Source: Paracoccaceae bacterium (GTDB taxonomy: Bacteria > Pseudomonadota > Alphaproteobacteria > Rhodobacterales > Rhodobacteraceae). From it: 64,000 bases of DNA. Location: positions 1-64,000 of the forward strand of contig JAIXPH010000050.1 in NCBI GenBank assembly GCA_027486345.1, in the 5' to 3' direction. A model generated the notes under the pieces. The model did not search any database. It saw only the letters and a list, made by a program, of their open reading frames with translations, and was not told the DNA's origin. This document shows, piece after piece, positions 27,101 to 35,993 of this stretch (positions are counted from its first letter, which is position 1; every line of letters starts with the position of its first letter). The position numbers and the translations under genes are program-made.

Positions 27101-27117
27101 GGTTCGGCCTCGTAAAA
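27089..27117 (+). promoter_or_regulatory. RpoE-like promoter candidate for rpoH-II
   Basis: TGATCC (27089-27094) and TAAAA (27113-27117) are separated by 18 bases. TGATCC is the -35 hexamer of sigma-E/ChrR promoters in Rhodobacter sphaeroides, where rpoH-II is a known sigma-E target. The -10 differs from the usual TAAGA-like form by one base. Transcription would begin about 60 bases before the rpoH ATG. Confidence 0.45.
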
Positions 27118-27181
27118 GGGTCAGAACGGCAAAAGGCCGCTGCATGTTGTCTGAATGTCTGTCCGAACCGGGGGGTTCATC

Positions 27182-28060
27182 ATGGCGCTTGACGGATATA
27201 CTGACCAATCAATGTCCCGCCAAGCGATGCGGGCGGAACTTCTCGACGCCGAGACCGAATTGGGGTTGGCGCGGGCCTGGCGTGACAGGCGCGACGAACA
27301 GGCGCTGCATCGGCTGGTGACCGCCTACATGCGGTTGGCGATCAGCATGGCGGCCAAGTTCCGCCGCTATGGCGCCCCGATGAACGACCTGATCCAAGAG
27401 GCCAGCCTTGGCCTGATGAAGGCGGCCGAGAAGTTTGACCCGGACCGCGGCGTACGCTTTTCCACCTATGCCGTCTGGTGGATCAAGGCCAGTATTCAGG
27501 ATTACGTGATGCGCAACTGGTCCATGGTGCGCACCGGCTCCACCTCCAGCCAGAAGGCGCTGTTCTTCAATCTGCGCCGTGTGCAGGCCAAGCTGGAGCG
27601 TGAGGCGGCGGCGCGGGGCGAAACGCTGGACCAGTTCCAGTTGCGCCAGCAGGTGGCGACCGAGGTCGGGGTCTCTCTGGCCGATGTCGAGATGATGGAA
27701 GGCCGTCTGTCGGGCAGTGACTTCAGCCTGAACGCCACCCAATCGGCGGATGAGGATGGCCGCGAGTGGATCGACGCGCTGGAGGACGAACAGCCGCAGG
27801 CCGCCGAGCAGGTCGAAGGCGCGCATGACGCAGAGCGGCTGCGCGACTGGTTGGTCAAGGCGATGCAGGCCCTCAACCCGCGCGAACGGTTCATCGTGGC
27901 CGAGCGCAAGCTGCGCGACGAGCCGCGGACTTTGGAAAGCCTGGGCGAGGAATTGGGCCTGTCCAAGGAGCGCGTCCGCCAGCTGGAGGCCGCCGCCTTT
28001 GCCAAGATGCGCCGCAGTCTGGAAAGCCAGTCGCGCGAAGTGCATCACTTCTTGCTGTGA
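27182..28060 (+). CDS. rpoH2: RNA polymerase sigma-32 factor, RpoH-II type
   Basis: This 292-residue sigma-70 family factor has region 2 (YAVWWIKASIQDYVMRNWSMV), the RpoH box (QKALFFNLRR) and region 4 with a helix-turn-helix (LGLSKERVRQLEAAAFAKM). Its N-terminus MALDGYTDQSMSRQAMRAE resembles the RpoH-II paralogue of Rhodobacter rather than RpoH-I. RpoH-II directs the singlet-oxygen and oxidative stress response in that genus. ATG 27182 is used; an in-frame start nine codons upstream is less like the family. A terminator follows the stop. Confidence 0.92.
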   Translation: MALDGYTDQSMSRQAMRAELLDAETELGLARAWRDRRDEQALHRLVTAYMRLAISMAAKFRRYGAPMNDLIQEASLGLMKAAEKFDPDRGVRFSTYAVWWIKASIQDYVMRNWSMVRTGSTSSQKALFFNLRRVQAKLEREAAARGETLDQFQLRQQVATEVGVSLADVEMMEGRLSGSDFSLNATQSADEDGREWIDALEDEQPQAAEQVEGAHDAERLRDWLVKAMQALNPRERFIVAERKLRDEPRTLESLGEELGLSKERVRQLEAAAFAKMRRSLESQSREVHHFLL

Positions 28061-28084
28061 TCGCAACCAAGGTGATCTGCCGGA

Positions 28085-28113
28085 GCGCCCGCAGTTTGCG
28101 GGCGCATTCTTTT
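28085..28113 (+). terminator. Rho-independent terminator of rpoH-II
   Basis: Nine-bp perfect stem GCGCCCGCA (28085-28093) and TGCGGGCGC (28097-28105), with a three-base loop, followed by ATTCTTTT. It starts 24 bases after the rpoH stop. Confidence 0.85.
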
Positions 28114-28115
28114 GC

Positions 28116-28228
28116 GCTCTGTCCCGCGCGAAACGCGCAGGCCAGAGCCTGAGGGGGCTTGTGCAGCCCCCGTCGCCCGGCAGGCCGGGCGACTCCCCCT
28201 GCAGGATATTTGAACAACGGGGAAGGGG
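28116..28228 (+). repeat. 3'-flank hairpin cassette, type A, copy 1
   Basis: After the rpoH terminator come three more hairpins: GCTCTG/CAGAGC enclosing GCGCG/CGCGC (28116-28148), GGGGGCT/AGCCCCC (28153-28171), and GTCGCCCGG/CCGGGCGAC (28172-28193). The constant tail GGATATTTGAACAACGGG starts at 28204. The last two hairpins plus tail recur almost unchanged, inverted, at 39486-39563. The remainder of the gap to coaBC shows no gene. Confidence 0.8.
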
Positions 28229-28304
28229 CAGGCTGCGCGGTCTTGGCGGTTGAGTTCCCTCGGCTGGACCCATACACCTGTGGCAGGGCAATTTCGGGTG
28301 ATCC

Positions 28305-29501
28305 ATGCTGGGCGGCAAGCGCATCCTTCTGGTGATCGGCGGTGGCATCGCCGCTTACAAGGCGTTGGAACTGATCCGGCTGTTTCGCAAGGCAGGCGCG
28401 GCGGTGACGACGGTGCTGACGCGGGCCGGGGCGGAATTTGTCACGCCGTTGTCGGTTTCGGCTTTGGCGGGGGAGAAGGTTTATACCGACCTGTTTGACC
28501 TGACGGATGAGGCGGAGATGGGTCACATCCAGCTGTCCCGCAGCGCCGACCTGATCGTGGTGGCCCCGGCGACGGCGGACCTTCTGGCCAAGATGGCGCA
28601 GGGGCGGGCGGATGATCTGGCCTCGACGCTGCTGCTTGCGACCGACACGGCGGTGTTGGCCGCACCGGCGATGAACGTGCGGATGTGGGGCCATCCGGCG
28701 ACACGGCGCAATCTGGCGCAGGTGCAGGCGGATGGGGTGCGTCTGGTCGGCCCGGATGAGGGCGAGATGGCCTGCGGCGAATATGGTCCGGGGCGGATGG
28801 CCGAACCTGTTGCGATCCTCGCTGCGGCGGAGGCGATGCTGTCCCAAGGGCCGCTCAGCGGCAAGACCGTGCTTGTCACCTCTGGCCCCACGCATGAGCC
28901 GATTGATCCAGTGCGCTACATCGCCAACCGATCCTCGGGTGCGCAGGGCACGGCGCTTGCGGTGGCCTTGCGCGATCTAGGGGCGCGGGTTGTTTTTGTC
29001 ACCGGCCCCGCCGAGGTGCCGCCGCCCACGGGCGTGGACGTGATCCGGGTGGAGACCGCGCGTCAGATGCTGGAGGCGGTGCAGGCGGCCCTGCCCGTCG
29101 ATGCGGCGGTGATGGCGGCGGCGGTGGCGGATTGGCGGGTCGCCAATGCGGCGGGGTCGAAGCTGAAGAAGGACGGGTCGGGCCGTGCCCCGGCGCTGGA
29201 ATTTGCGGAAAACCCCGACATCTTGGCGACAGTGGCGCAGATGGCGACGGGTCGCCCGCGTCTGGTGGTGGGTTTTGCCGCCGAAACCGATGACGTCGTG
29301 GCCCATGCCGTGGCGAAACGCGCGCGAAAACGCTGTGACTGGATCGTGGCCAATGATGTCAGCCCCGGCACCGGGATCATGGGCGGGACCGAGAATGCGG
29401 TGGTGCTGATCACCGCCGACGGCCAAGAGGCCTGGCCGCGCATGGCCAAGGATGAGGTCGCCCGCCGATTGGCGCAACGCATCGCGGAGGCTTTGGCATG
29501 A
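28305..29501 (+). CDS. coaBC: Bifunctional phosphopantothenoylcysteine decarboxylase / phosphopantothenate-cysteine ligase
   Basis: This 398-residue protein carries out two steps of coenzyme A synthesis. The N-terminal CoaC flavoprotein domain (residues 1-180) has [29 protein letters not shown] and APAMNVRMW. The C-terminal CoaB domain has [20 protein letters not shown] and the AAAVADWR strand. It overlaps dut by four bases (ATGA), starting the coaBC-dut-moeB-like operon. Confidence 0.96.
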   Translation: MLGGKRILLVIGGGIAAYKALELIRLFRKAGAAVTTVLTRAGAEFVTPLSVSALAGEKVYTDLFDLTDEAEMGHIQLSRSADLIVVAPATADLLAKMAQGRADDLASTLLLATDTAVLAAPAMNVRMWGHPATRRNLAQVQADGVRLVGPDEGEMACGEYGPGRMAEPVAILAAAEAMLSQGPLSGKTVLVTSGPTHEPIDPVRYIANRSSGAQGTALAVALRDLGARVVFVTGPAEVPPPTGVDVIRVETARQMLEAVQAALPVDAAVMAAAVADWRVANAAGSKLKKDGSGRAPALEFAENPDILATVAQMATGRPRLVVGFAAETDDVVAHAVAKRARKRCDWIVANDVSPGTGIMGGTENAVVLITADGQEAWPRMAKDEVARRLAQRIAEALA

Positions 29502-29965
29502 TCCCGACCGTTCTGGTGCTGTGGGAGGAGTGGGCGGACACCACGCTGCCTTTGCCCGGTTATGAAACCGCAGGTGCCGCCGGGGCCGATCTGCGCGCCA
29601 ATCTGCGGGCTGAGGACCGGGCGACAGGCTTCACCCTTGATCCCATGCACCGCGCCATCATCCCCACCGGCCTGCGGGTAGAAATCCCGCCGGGATTTGA
29701 GATGCAGATCCGCCCCCGCTCTGGCCTTGCGCTGAAACATGGCATCACCCTGCCCAACACCCCCGGCACCATCGACAGCGATTATCGCGGTCCCTTGGGG
29801 GTGGCGCTGATCAATCTGGGGCATGAGCCTTACGTCATCCACCATGGCGACCGCATCGCGCAGGCGGTGATCGCGCCGGTGGTGCAGGCCGTGTTTTCGG
29901 TGGCCGATGTCTTGGGGGCGACGGATCGCGGTGAAGGGGGCTTCGGCTCGACGGGTAAGCGATGA
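29498..29965 (+). CDS. dut: dUTP diphosphatase
   Basis: This 155-residue trimeric dUTPase hydrolyses dUTP to dUMP, which keeps uracil out of DNA and feeds dTMP synthesis. All five conserved motifs are visible, including [44 protein letters not shown] and the C-terminal [10 protein letters not shown]. It is coupled by four-base overlaps to coaBC upstream and to the MoeB-like gene downstream. Confidence 0.97.
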   Translation: MIPTVLVLWEEWADTTLPLPGYETAGAAGADLRANLRAEDRATGFTLDPMHRAIIPTGLRVEIPPGFEMQIRPRSGLALKHGITLPNTPGTIDSDYRGPLGVALINLGHEPYVIHHGDRIAQAVIAPVVQAVFSVADVLGATDRGEGGFGSTGKR

Positions 29966-31023
29966 TCCTTGTCCTTGGCATGGCAGCGGCGCTCTGGGGC
30001 ATCGGCGCGGTGATGAAAGCCCCGGTCCGGCTGCGGCTGTGGATGATCGCGGCGCTCTGGGCCGGGGTGGTCCTGGGCCATCTGGCCTTGCCCGACGGCC
30101 ATCCTTTGCGCGAAGCGACAGGTGGCGCGCCACAAGGGTGGCTGGCGCTGGGCATCATCGCAGCCCTGGTGATCGCCTATCGCGCGGCTCTGGCCCGTTT
30201 GCGGCGTCGCGTCGCCCCGGTCGTGGTGGCAGGACCGCCCCAAGGGGCCTTCCGCCCGGCGGAACTGGACCGTTACGCCCGCCACATCCTGCTGCGCGAG
30301 ATCGGTGGTCCCGGTCAGCGCCGGATGAAGGATGCCCGCGTGCTGGTGGTGGGGGCAGGGGGCCTTGGCTCGCCCGCGTTGATGTATCTGGCGGCGGCGG
30401 GGGTGGGGACCATCGGTGTCGTCGATGGCGATGTGGTCGAAGGGTCGAACCTGCAACGCCAGATCATCCATGCGGACGCCCGGATCGGGATGCCCAAGGT
30501 GTTTTCGGCGGAACTGGCGATGAAGGCGCTCAATCCCTTCATCACCGTGGAATGCTACAATCGCCGTCTGGATGAGGGGGTCGCGCGGGACCTGATCGGC
30601 AGCTTTGATCTGATCCTCGACGGGACTGATAACTTCGACACGCGCTATCTGGTCAACCGCATCTGCGCCGACTTGGGCAAACCGTTGATCGCCGGGGCCA
30701 TCACGCAATGGGAGGGGCAATTGTCCCTGTGGCATCCGGCGGAAGGTGGGCCTTGCTATGAATGCGTCTTCCCCACCCGTCCCGCGCCGGGCCTTGTGCC
30801 GACCTGTGCCGAGGCGGGGGTGGCCGCGCCCTTGCCCGGTGTGATCGGGTCGATGATGGCGATGGAGGCGGTCAAGCATCTGACCGGCGCGGGCGAACCC
30901 CTGCGCGGGCGCTTGATGATCCATGACGCGCTCTATGCCGAGACTCGGGTGATCGGGGTGAAGCGGCGGGCGGATTGTCCCGCCTGTGCCGCCGTACAGA
31001 CCAGCGCCGCCCCCTCACCCTAA
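29962..31023 (+). CDS. HesA/MoeB/ThiF family adenylyltransferase with N-terminal membrane segments
   Basis: This 353-residue E1-like enzyme has the ThiF fold from residue ~98: [17 protein letters not shown] (nucleotide site), [22 protein letters not shown], and zinc Cys pairs CYEC and CPAC. Such enzymes adenylate the C-terminal Gly of MoaD or ThiS for sulfur transfer. Unlike standard MoeB (~250 residues), it starts with two or three hydrophobic helices (residues 1-80) that should tether it to the membrane. The stop codon lies inside a C/T-rich repeat (31011-31048). Confidence 0.88.
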   Translation: MILVLGMAAALWGIGAVMKAPVRLRLWMIAALWAGVVLGHLALPDGHPLREATGGAPQGWLALGIIAALVIAYRAALARLRRRVAPVVVAGPPQGAFRPAELDRYARHILLREIGGPGQRRMKDARVLVVGAGGLGSPALMYLAAAGVGTIGVVDGDVVEGSNLQRQIIHADARIGMPKVFSAELAMKALNPFITVECYNRRLDEGVARDLIGSFDLILDGTDNFDTRYLVNRICADLGKPLIAGAITQWEGQLSLWHPAEGGPCYECVFPTRPAPGLVPTCAEAGVAAPLPGVIGSMMAMEAVKHLTGAGEPLRGRLMIHDALYAETRVIGVKRRADCPACAAVQTSAAPSP

Positions 31024-31048
31024 CCCTCTCCCCCGGCGGGGAGAGGGG
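31011..31048 (+). repeat. CCCTCACCCTAACCCTCTCCC-type dispersed motif with hairpin
   Basis: A CCCTCACCCTAACCCTC run covers the end of the MoeB-like gene. It continues into a 10-bp stem, CCCTCTCCCC (31024-31033) with GGGGAGAGGG (31038-31047). Similar C/T-rich runs are scattered in many proteobacterial genomes. The hairpin could end the coaBC operon, although no good T-run follows. Confidence 0.6.
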
Positions 31049-31080
31049 ATTGCGCCCTTGCTTATTGCGCCCATTTTCTT

Positions 31081-31162
31081 GGCTCAAATATCCCACGGGG
31101 GTCGTGCATCGGAGTCGCCATCGATCCAAGAACCGATGGACGACAGGGTGTGAACCCCCCGC
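31081..31162 (-). repeat. 3'-flank hairpin cassette, type B, copy 2 (degenerate)
   Basis: Read on the minus strand, this is a close inverted copy of 54566-54643: the GGGTTCACACCC region, the CCATCGGTTCTTG arm, GACCCCCGTGGGATATTTGA. Its internal stem has several unpaired changes relative to the copy at 54 kb. It follows the minus-strand dioxygenase gene (stop 31173), with the same polarity as that gene. Confidence 0.75.
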
Positions 31163-31172
31163 CGCCGACAGA

Positions 31173-31967
31173 TCAGCCAAAGCGCCAGCTTGAGGCCGTC
31201 ACCCCGCCGAACAGGTCGGTGTCGTGGTAGGTGCGGGTTGCCGCCTCGCCCTCAGCCGCACCGAGTGCTGCGAACAGTGGCACGAGGTGATCTTCCCGCG
31301 CGTGGCAGGTGCGGGCGTGGGGGGCGCTTTCCCAATCCAGCAGGGCGGCGGTGCGGTCGGTTGGGGGCTGCCGCAGGGTGGCATCCAGCCATTGGTCGAA
31401 GGCAGTCGATGGCCCTTTCGCGCCGGTGCCGAACAGGCGCAGATTGTGGTAGGACAGGCCCGAACCCACGATCAGCACCCCCTCATCCCGCAGGGGTGCC
31501 AGCGCCCGACCCAGCGCCAGATGCGCTGCCGGGTCATAGTCCTGCCGCAAGGACACCTGATAGACCGGCACATCCGCCTGCGGGTACATCACATAGGCCG
31601 GAACGAAGGTGCCATGGTCGAAGCCCTGACGGTCATCCAGCCGCGCGGGCAGTCCCGCCGCCGTGATCAGGTCAGCCGTGCGGCGGGCAAGGTCGGGCGC
31701 GCCGGGGGCGGGATAGACGATCTTGTAGGTCTCGGGCGGGAAGCCGCCGTAGTCATAGACCATGCCGGGGCGGGCGGCGGACATCACGGCAAAGCTGGCA
31801 TCCTCCCAATGGCCGGACACCATCAGCACTGCCTTCGGCTTTTCCCCGATCTCTTCCGGCATCCGGGCAAGGGAGGTCTCAAGATTGCGCAGCATGTGGC
31901 GCATCTGCGGCAGCCAGGGCCAGGGTCCGCCGCCATGCGAGATGAAATAGGTGGGCAGTCGGGCCAT
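31173..31967 (-). CDS. Class III extradiol ring-cleavage dioxygenase homologue (DODA type)
   Basis: This 264-residue LigB-fold enzyme has metal-ligand histidines visible in YFISHGGGPW (His11) and SGHWED (about 52), with further His residues in DHGTF and YHNL. DODA-type members cleave catechols such as DOPA or act as redox-related metalloenzymes; the substrate is not evident. It stands alone, divergent from the amino-acid binding protein gene. The 222-base gap between them shows no gene. Confidence 0.85.
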   Translation of the reverse strand: MARLPTYFISHGGGPWPWLPQMRHMLRNLETSLARMPEEIGEKPKAVLMVSGHWEDASFAVMSAARPGMVYDYGGFPPETYKIVYPAPGAPDLARRTADLITAAGLPARLDDRQGFDHGTFVPAYVMYPQADVPVYQVSLRQDYDPAAHLALGRALAPLRDEGVLIVGSGLSYHNLRLFGTGAKGPSTAFDQWLDATLRQPPTDRTAALLDWESAPHARTCHAREDHLVPLFAALGAAEGEAATRTYHDTDLFGGVTASSWRFG

Positions 31968-32189
31968 GCTCTTGTCCCCTTCTTCCGGTCGCCTCGAACC
32001 ATGCGCCGCGACTCCGTGTCGTGCAATATGCAGGGCGGCACAGATGTTCTTCCGCAATCGCACGCTTGCAGAGGCGGAATCTTCCCAAATCCGGGCGAAG
32101 CGGGCCTGTTCGCTGGCGGCAGGCTGGACTCTCGGCGGGGCCGCGCCATAGTTTGCGGCAATGTGTTCGCCGTGACAGGGAGATGACAA

Positions 32190-32987
32190 ATGAAACTGAC
32201 CGCCGCACTTGCCGGATTGGGGCTGATGCTGGGGGCCGCCGCCCCGCTCGCCGCCGCTGCCGCCGATCTGCCCGATCTGGCCGGGCGCGAGATTGTCGTG
32301 GTGACGGAAAACGCCTATCCGCCGCTGCAATTTCTTGACAAGGCCGGCACGCCGATCGGCTGGGAATATGACGCCTTTGCCGAAATCGCCAAGCGCCTGA
32401 ACGCCACCGTGAAATATGAGACGATCAGCTGGGACGCCATGATCCCCGCCGTCTCCGAAGGCCAGTTCGACATGGGCATGACCGGCATCACCATCCGCGA
32501 TGATCGCAAGGAAAAGGTCGATTTCTCGGATGCCTATATGCGGTCGGAAATGCTGATGATGGTGCGCGGTGACGAGACGCGCTTCACCGATGCCGCCAGC
32601 TTCGCCGCCAACCCCGAGCTTCTGATGGCCGCGCAGCCCGGCACCACGCCCTTCTACGTCGGCGTCTATGAGGTGCTGGACGGCAATGAGGAAAACGCCC
32701 GCATCGTAAAGTTTGAAACTTTCGGCGCCGGGCTTGAGGCCTTGAAGGCAGGCGACGTGGACCTCGTGCTGTCGGATTCCACGGCCGCGCTTGCCTATGT
32801 CAACGGCTCCAACGGGGCGCTGAAACTGATCGGCGATCCCTTGGGGGCCGAGGATTTCGGCTTCATCTTCCCGAAAGGGTCTGACCTTGTCGCCCCGATC
32901 AACGCCGCGATTGCCAGCATGAAGGCGGACAAGGCCTTTGACGCGCTGAACCAGAAGTGGTTCGTCGATTACAAGATGGAAGACTGA
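32190..32987 (+). CDS. Amino-acid type ABC transporter substrate-binding protein
   Basis: This 265-residue periplasmic protein of the SBP_bac_3 family has a signal peptide (cleavage near AAA-AD, residue 25). Core motifs include [45 protein letters not shown] and DVDLVLSDS. The ligand is probably a polar amino acid, but this is not readable. The permease gene follows 44 bases downstream across a hairpin. Confidence 0.92.
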   Translation: MKLTAALAGLGLMLGAAAPLAAAAADLPDLAGREIVVVTENAYPPLQFLDKAGTPIGWEYDAFAEIAKRLNATVKYETISWDAMIPAVSEGQFDMGMTGITIRDDRKEKVDFSDAYMRSEMLMMVRGDETRFTDAASFAANPELLMAAQPGTTPFYVGVYEVLDGNEENARIVKFETFGAGLEALKAGDVDLVLSDSTAALAYVNGSNGALKLIGDPLGAEDFGFIFPKGSDLVAPINAAIASMKADKAFDALNQKWFVDYKMED

Positions 32988-33001
32988 TCACAGGACAAGG
33001 T

Positions 33002-33024
33002 TGCCCCGGCATCGCGCCGGGGCA
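33002..33024 (+). terminator. Intercistronic hairpin between binding protein and permease genes
   Basis: Nine-bp perfect stem TGCCCCGGC (33002-33010) and GCCGGGGCA (33016-33024), with a 5-base loop and no T-run. It is probably an mRNA stabiliser or partial terminator that raises binding-protein expression over the permease. Confidence 0.6.
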
Positions 33025-33031
33025 TCAGATC

Positions 33032-33829
33032 ATGGTGCCGTCCCCGTCCCCTGAGCGTGATTTTCCGTGGTGGCTCCTCCTCGTGGTCGGGGTGGGGGTC
33101 TGGCTGTTCTATGAAGTGCTGGCCAATCCCGACTATTCCGCCGTGCTGGCCACGCTGTCCAAGGGCATCGTGATCACCGTGATGGTTGCGGTGGTGGGCT
33201 ATCTGGGGGCCTGCCTTCTGGGCCTTGCGCTGGCTGTCGGGTGCCTGTCGCGTTTCCTGATCCTGCGCCAACTCTGTCGATTGTATATCGAGGTGATGCG
33301 CGGCGTTCCGATCATCGTCCTGCTGCTCTATGTAGCCTTCGTCCTGTCACCCCTTGTGGTGGCTGCGTGGAACTGGGCGGCGGCTCCGTTCGGACTGGAC
33401 GGCCTGCGCACCCGCGATTTCCCATTGCTCTGGCGGGCGGTGCTGGCGCTGATCCTCGCCTATGCCGCGTTCTTGGCCGAGATTTTCCGCGCCGGTCTGC
33501 AAGCCGTCGATCCCGGCCAGATCGAAGCCGCAAAGGCGCTGGGCCTGAACGGCTGGCAACGCTTTCGCCTGATCGTGTTCCCGCAGGCGTTCCGCATGAT
33601 CCTGCCGCCCTTGGGCAATGATTTCGTGGCGATGGTGAAGGATTCCTCGCTGGTGTCGGTGTTGGGCGTGGGTGACATCACGCAACTGGCCAAGGTCACG
33701 GCGGCGGGGAACTTCAAGTATTTTGAGACGTATAACGTCGCCGCCCTGATCTATCTGACCATGACCATCGGGCTGAGCCTCTTGATGCGCCGTCTGGAAG
33801 CGCGGCTGAAGGCGCGGCAGGGCGGGTGA
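33032..33829 (+). CDS. Amino-acid ABC transporter permease
   Basis: This 265-residue inner-membrane protein has five or six helices of the HisM/GlnP type. The EAA coupling motif is clear (QIEAAKALGLNGWQRFRLIVFPQAFR, about residues 168-193). The conserved VMRGVPIIVLLLY motif of this family lies earlier. It works with the upstream binding protein. No ATPase gene follows: the next gene is an M3 peptidase, so the ATP-binding subunit must be encoded elsewhere. Confidence 0.93.
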   Translation: MVPSPSPERDFPWWLLLVVGVGVWLFYEVLANPDYSAVLATLSKGIVITVMVAVVGYLGACLLGLALAVGCLSRFLILRQLCRLYIEVMRGVPIIVLLLYVAFVLSPLVVAAWNWAAAPFGLDGLRTRDFPLLWRAVLALILAYAAFLAEIFRAGLQAVDPGQIEAAKALGLNGWQRFRLIVFPQAFRMILPPLGNDFVAMVKDSSLVSVLGVGDITQLAKVTAAGNFKYFETYNVAALIYLTMTIGLSLLMRRLEARLKARQGG

Positions 33830-33839
33830 GGTTGCGCCA

Positions 33840-33889
33840 GCGGGGGCCAGCCCCCGCACCCCCGGGATATTTGAACAACGGGGAAGGGG
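33840..33889 (+). repeat. 3'-flank hairpin cassette, copy with short stem
   Basis: Stem GCGGGGG (33840-33846) and CCCCCGC (33851-33857), then CACCCCCG and the tail GGATATTTGAACAACGGG at 33865. It lies 10 bases after the permease stop, in the same orientation as that gene. It has one hairpin instead of the two in the type A copies. Confidence 0.75.
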
Positions 33890-33946
33890 GCAGGGTGGAC
33901 CTTCGCGTCGCCCATGCCTAGCTTGTCCGCCAAAGGAGTTTTCGCC

Positions 33947-35965
33947 ATGACCAATCCGCTGCTTACCCCCTGGACCGCGCCTTTTGGCCTGCCGCCCTTT
34001 GCCGATCTCCGCGACGAGGACTTTGCCCCCGCCTTTGACCAAGGTCTGGCCGAGGCGCGCGCCGCCATTTCGGCGATTGCGGACAGTGCCGAGGCCCCGA
34101 CCTACGCCAACACCATCGCGGCGCTGGAACTGGCCGAAGGCACGCTCGACCGGGTGGGGGGCGTGTTCTACAACCTTGCCGGGGCCGACAGCACCGACGC
34201 ACGCGAAGCCCTGATGCGCGACCTTGCGCCCAAGATGTCGGCCTTTTCGTCCGAGATCACCAACAACAAGGCCCTCTTCGCCCGGATCGACGATCTGTGG
34301 CAGCGCCGCGATGCGCTGGGGCTGGACGCGGAACAGATGCGTGTCCTGACCCTGTATCGCCGGATGTTCGTCCGGTCAGGTGCGGAACTGACAGGGGATG
34401 CGGCGGAGCGTCTGACGGCGGTCAAGGCGCGGCTGGCGGTGCTGGGCACGCAGTTTTCGCAAAACCTGCTGGCGGATGAACGCGACTGGTTCATGCAACT
34501 GGCCGAGGAAGACCTGATCGGTCTGCCCGCATTCGTCGTCGATACCGCCCGCGCGGCGGGGGTCGAACGCGGTCAGAACGGCCCTGTCGTCACGTTGAAC
34601 CGCAGCTTGATCGTGCCCTTCCTGCAATTCTCACCCCGCCGCGACCTGCGCGAAGTGGCTTACGGCGCTTGGGTGGCACGCGGGGCCAATGGTAACGCCC
34701 ATGACAACCGGGCGATTGCCGCCGAGATTTTGGCGCTGCGCGAGGAACGGGCGAAACTGCTCGGCTACGCCAGTTTTGCCGATTTCAAGCTGGAACCGGA
34801 AATGGCCAAAACGCCCGCCGCCGTGCAGGATCTGCTCATGCGCGTCTGGGAACCGGCCCGCGCCAAGGCCCTGTCGGATGCGGCAGTGCTGGAAGCGATG
34901 CTGCACGCCGATGGCCAGACCGGGCCGCTGGAGCCGTGGGATTGGCGCTACTATTCGGAAAAGCGCCGCAAGGCAGAGCATGACTTGGACGAGGCCGCGC
35001 TGAAACCCTACCTGTCTTTGAACGCCATGCTCGGCGCGATGTTCGACTGCGCCACCCGGCTGTTTGGTCTGGAATTCCGTGAAATCGACGGACCCTTCTA
35101 CCACCCCGACGTTCGCGGGTGGGAGGTCACGCGCAACGGCACCCATGTGGCGGTGTTCCTCGGCGATTACTTCGCGCGGTCGTCAAAACGGTCGGGCGCG
35201 TGGTGTTCGGCAATGCGGTCGCAGCGCAAACTTGGCGGGGAGCAGCGCCCTATCGTGGTTAATGTCTGCAACTTCGCCAAGGGCGATCCGGCGCTGTTGT
35301 CCTATGACGATGCGCGCACCTTGTTCCATGAATTTGGCCACGCGCTGCACCAGATGCTGTCGGATGTGACGCATGGGTTCATCTCGGGCACCTCCGTCGC
35401 GCGGGATTTTGTCGAACTGCCGAGCCAGCTTTATGAACACTGGCTCGAGGTGCCGCAGGTGCTGGAACAGCACGCCCGCCATTGGCAGACGGGTGAGGCG
35501 ATGCCCGCCGACATGCTGAAACGGCTGCTTGATGCGGGCACCTATGATCAGGGTTTTGCCACGGTGGAATTCGTGGCCTCGGCCATGGTGGACCTTGCCT
35601 TCCACGAAGGTGCGGCCCCCGCCGATCCGATGGCGATGCAGGCCGAAGTGTTGGACTCCCTAGGTATGCCAAACGCCATCCGCATGCGCCACGCCACGCC
35701 GCATTTTGCGCATGTGTTTTCCGGCGACGGCTATTCGTCCGGCTATTACAGCTATATGTGGTCCGAGGTGATGGACGCCGACGCCTTCGCCGCCTTTGAG
35801 GAAACCGGCGATCCCTTTGACCCCGCCACTGCCGCGCGGCTGGAAAAGCACATCCTTTCCGCCGGTGGATCGGAAGAGGCAGAGATCCTTTACACCCGAT
35901 TCCGCGGCAAGATGCCGGGGGTCGAGGCGCTGCTGAAAGGCCGCGGCCTGTTGGACGCGGCCTAA
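33947..35965 (+). CDS. M3 family zinc oligopeptidase (OpdA/Dcp type)
   Basis: This 672-residue cytoplasmic metallopeptidase degrades peptides, such as cleaved signal peptides. The zinc motif HEFGH is at 461-465 and is followed by the family's HALHQMLS...GFISGTSVARDFVELPSQ. AAAGGAG precedes the ATG. Oligopeptidase A and dipeptidyl carboxypeptidase have the same fold and cannot be separated here. It ends 28 bases before the convergent AruI-like gene. Confidence 0.93.
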   Translation: MTNPLLTPWTAPFGLPPFADLRDEDFAPAFDQGLAEARAAISAIADSAEAPTYANTIAALELAEGTLDRVGGVFYNLAGADSTDAREALMRDLAPKMSAFSSEITNNKALFARIDDLWQRRDALGLDAEQMRVLTLYRRMFVRSGAELTGDAAERLTAVKARLAVLGTQFSQNLLADERDWFMQLAEEDLIGLPAFVVDTARAAGVERGQNGPVVTLNRSLIVPFLQFSPRRDLREVAYGAWVARGANGNAHDNRAIAAEILALREERAKLLGYASFADFKLEPEMAKTPAAVQDLLMRVWEPARAKALSDAAVLEAMLHADGQTGPLEPWDWRYYSEKRRKAEHDLDEAALKPYLSLNAMLGAMFDCATRLFGLEFREIDGPFYHPDVRGWEVTRNGTHVAVFLGDYFARSSKRSGAWCSAMRSQRKLGGEQRPIVVNVCNFAKGDPALLSYDDARTLFHEFGHALHQMLSDVTHGFISGTSVARDFVELPSQLYEHWLEVPQVLEQHARHWQTGEAMPADMLKRLLDAGTYDQGFATVEFVASAMVDLAFHEGAAPADPMAMQAEVLDSLGMPNAIRMRHATPHFAHVFSGDGYSSGYYSYMWSEVMDADAFAAFEETGDPFDPATAARLEKHILSAGGSEEAEILYTRFRGKMPGVEALLKGRGLLDAA

Positions 35966-35993
35966 GTCTGCGGTGGGCCTGATCCGGTTTCGG

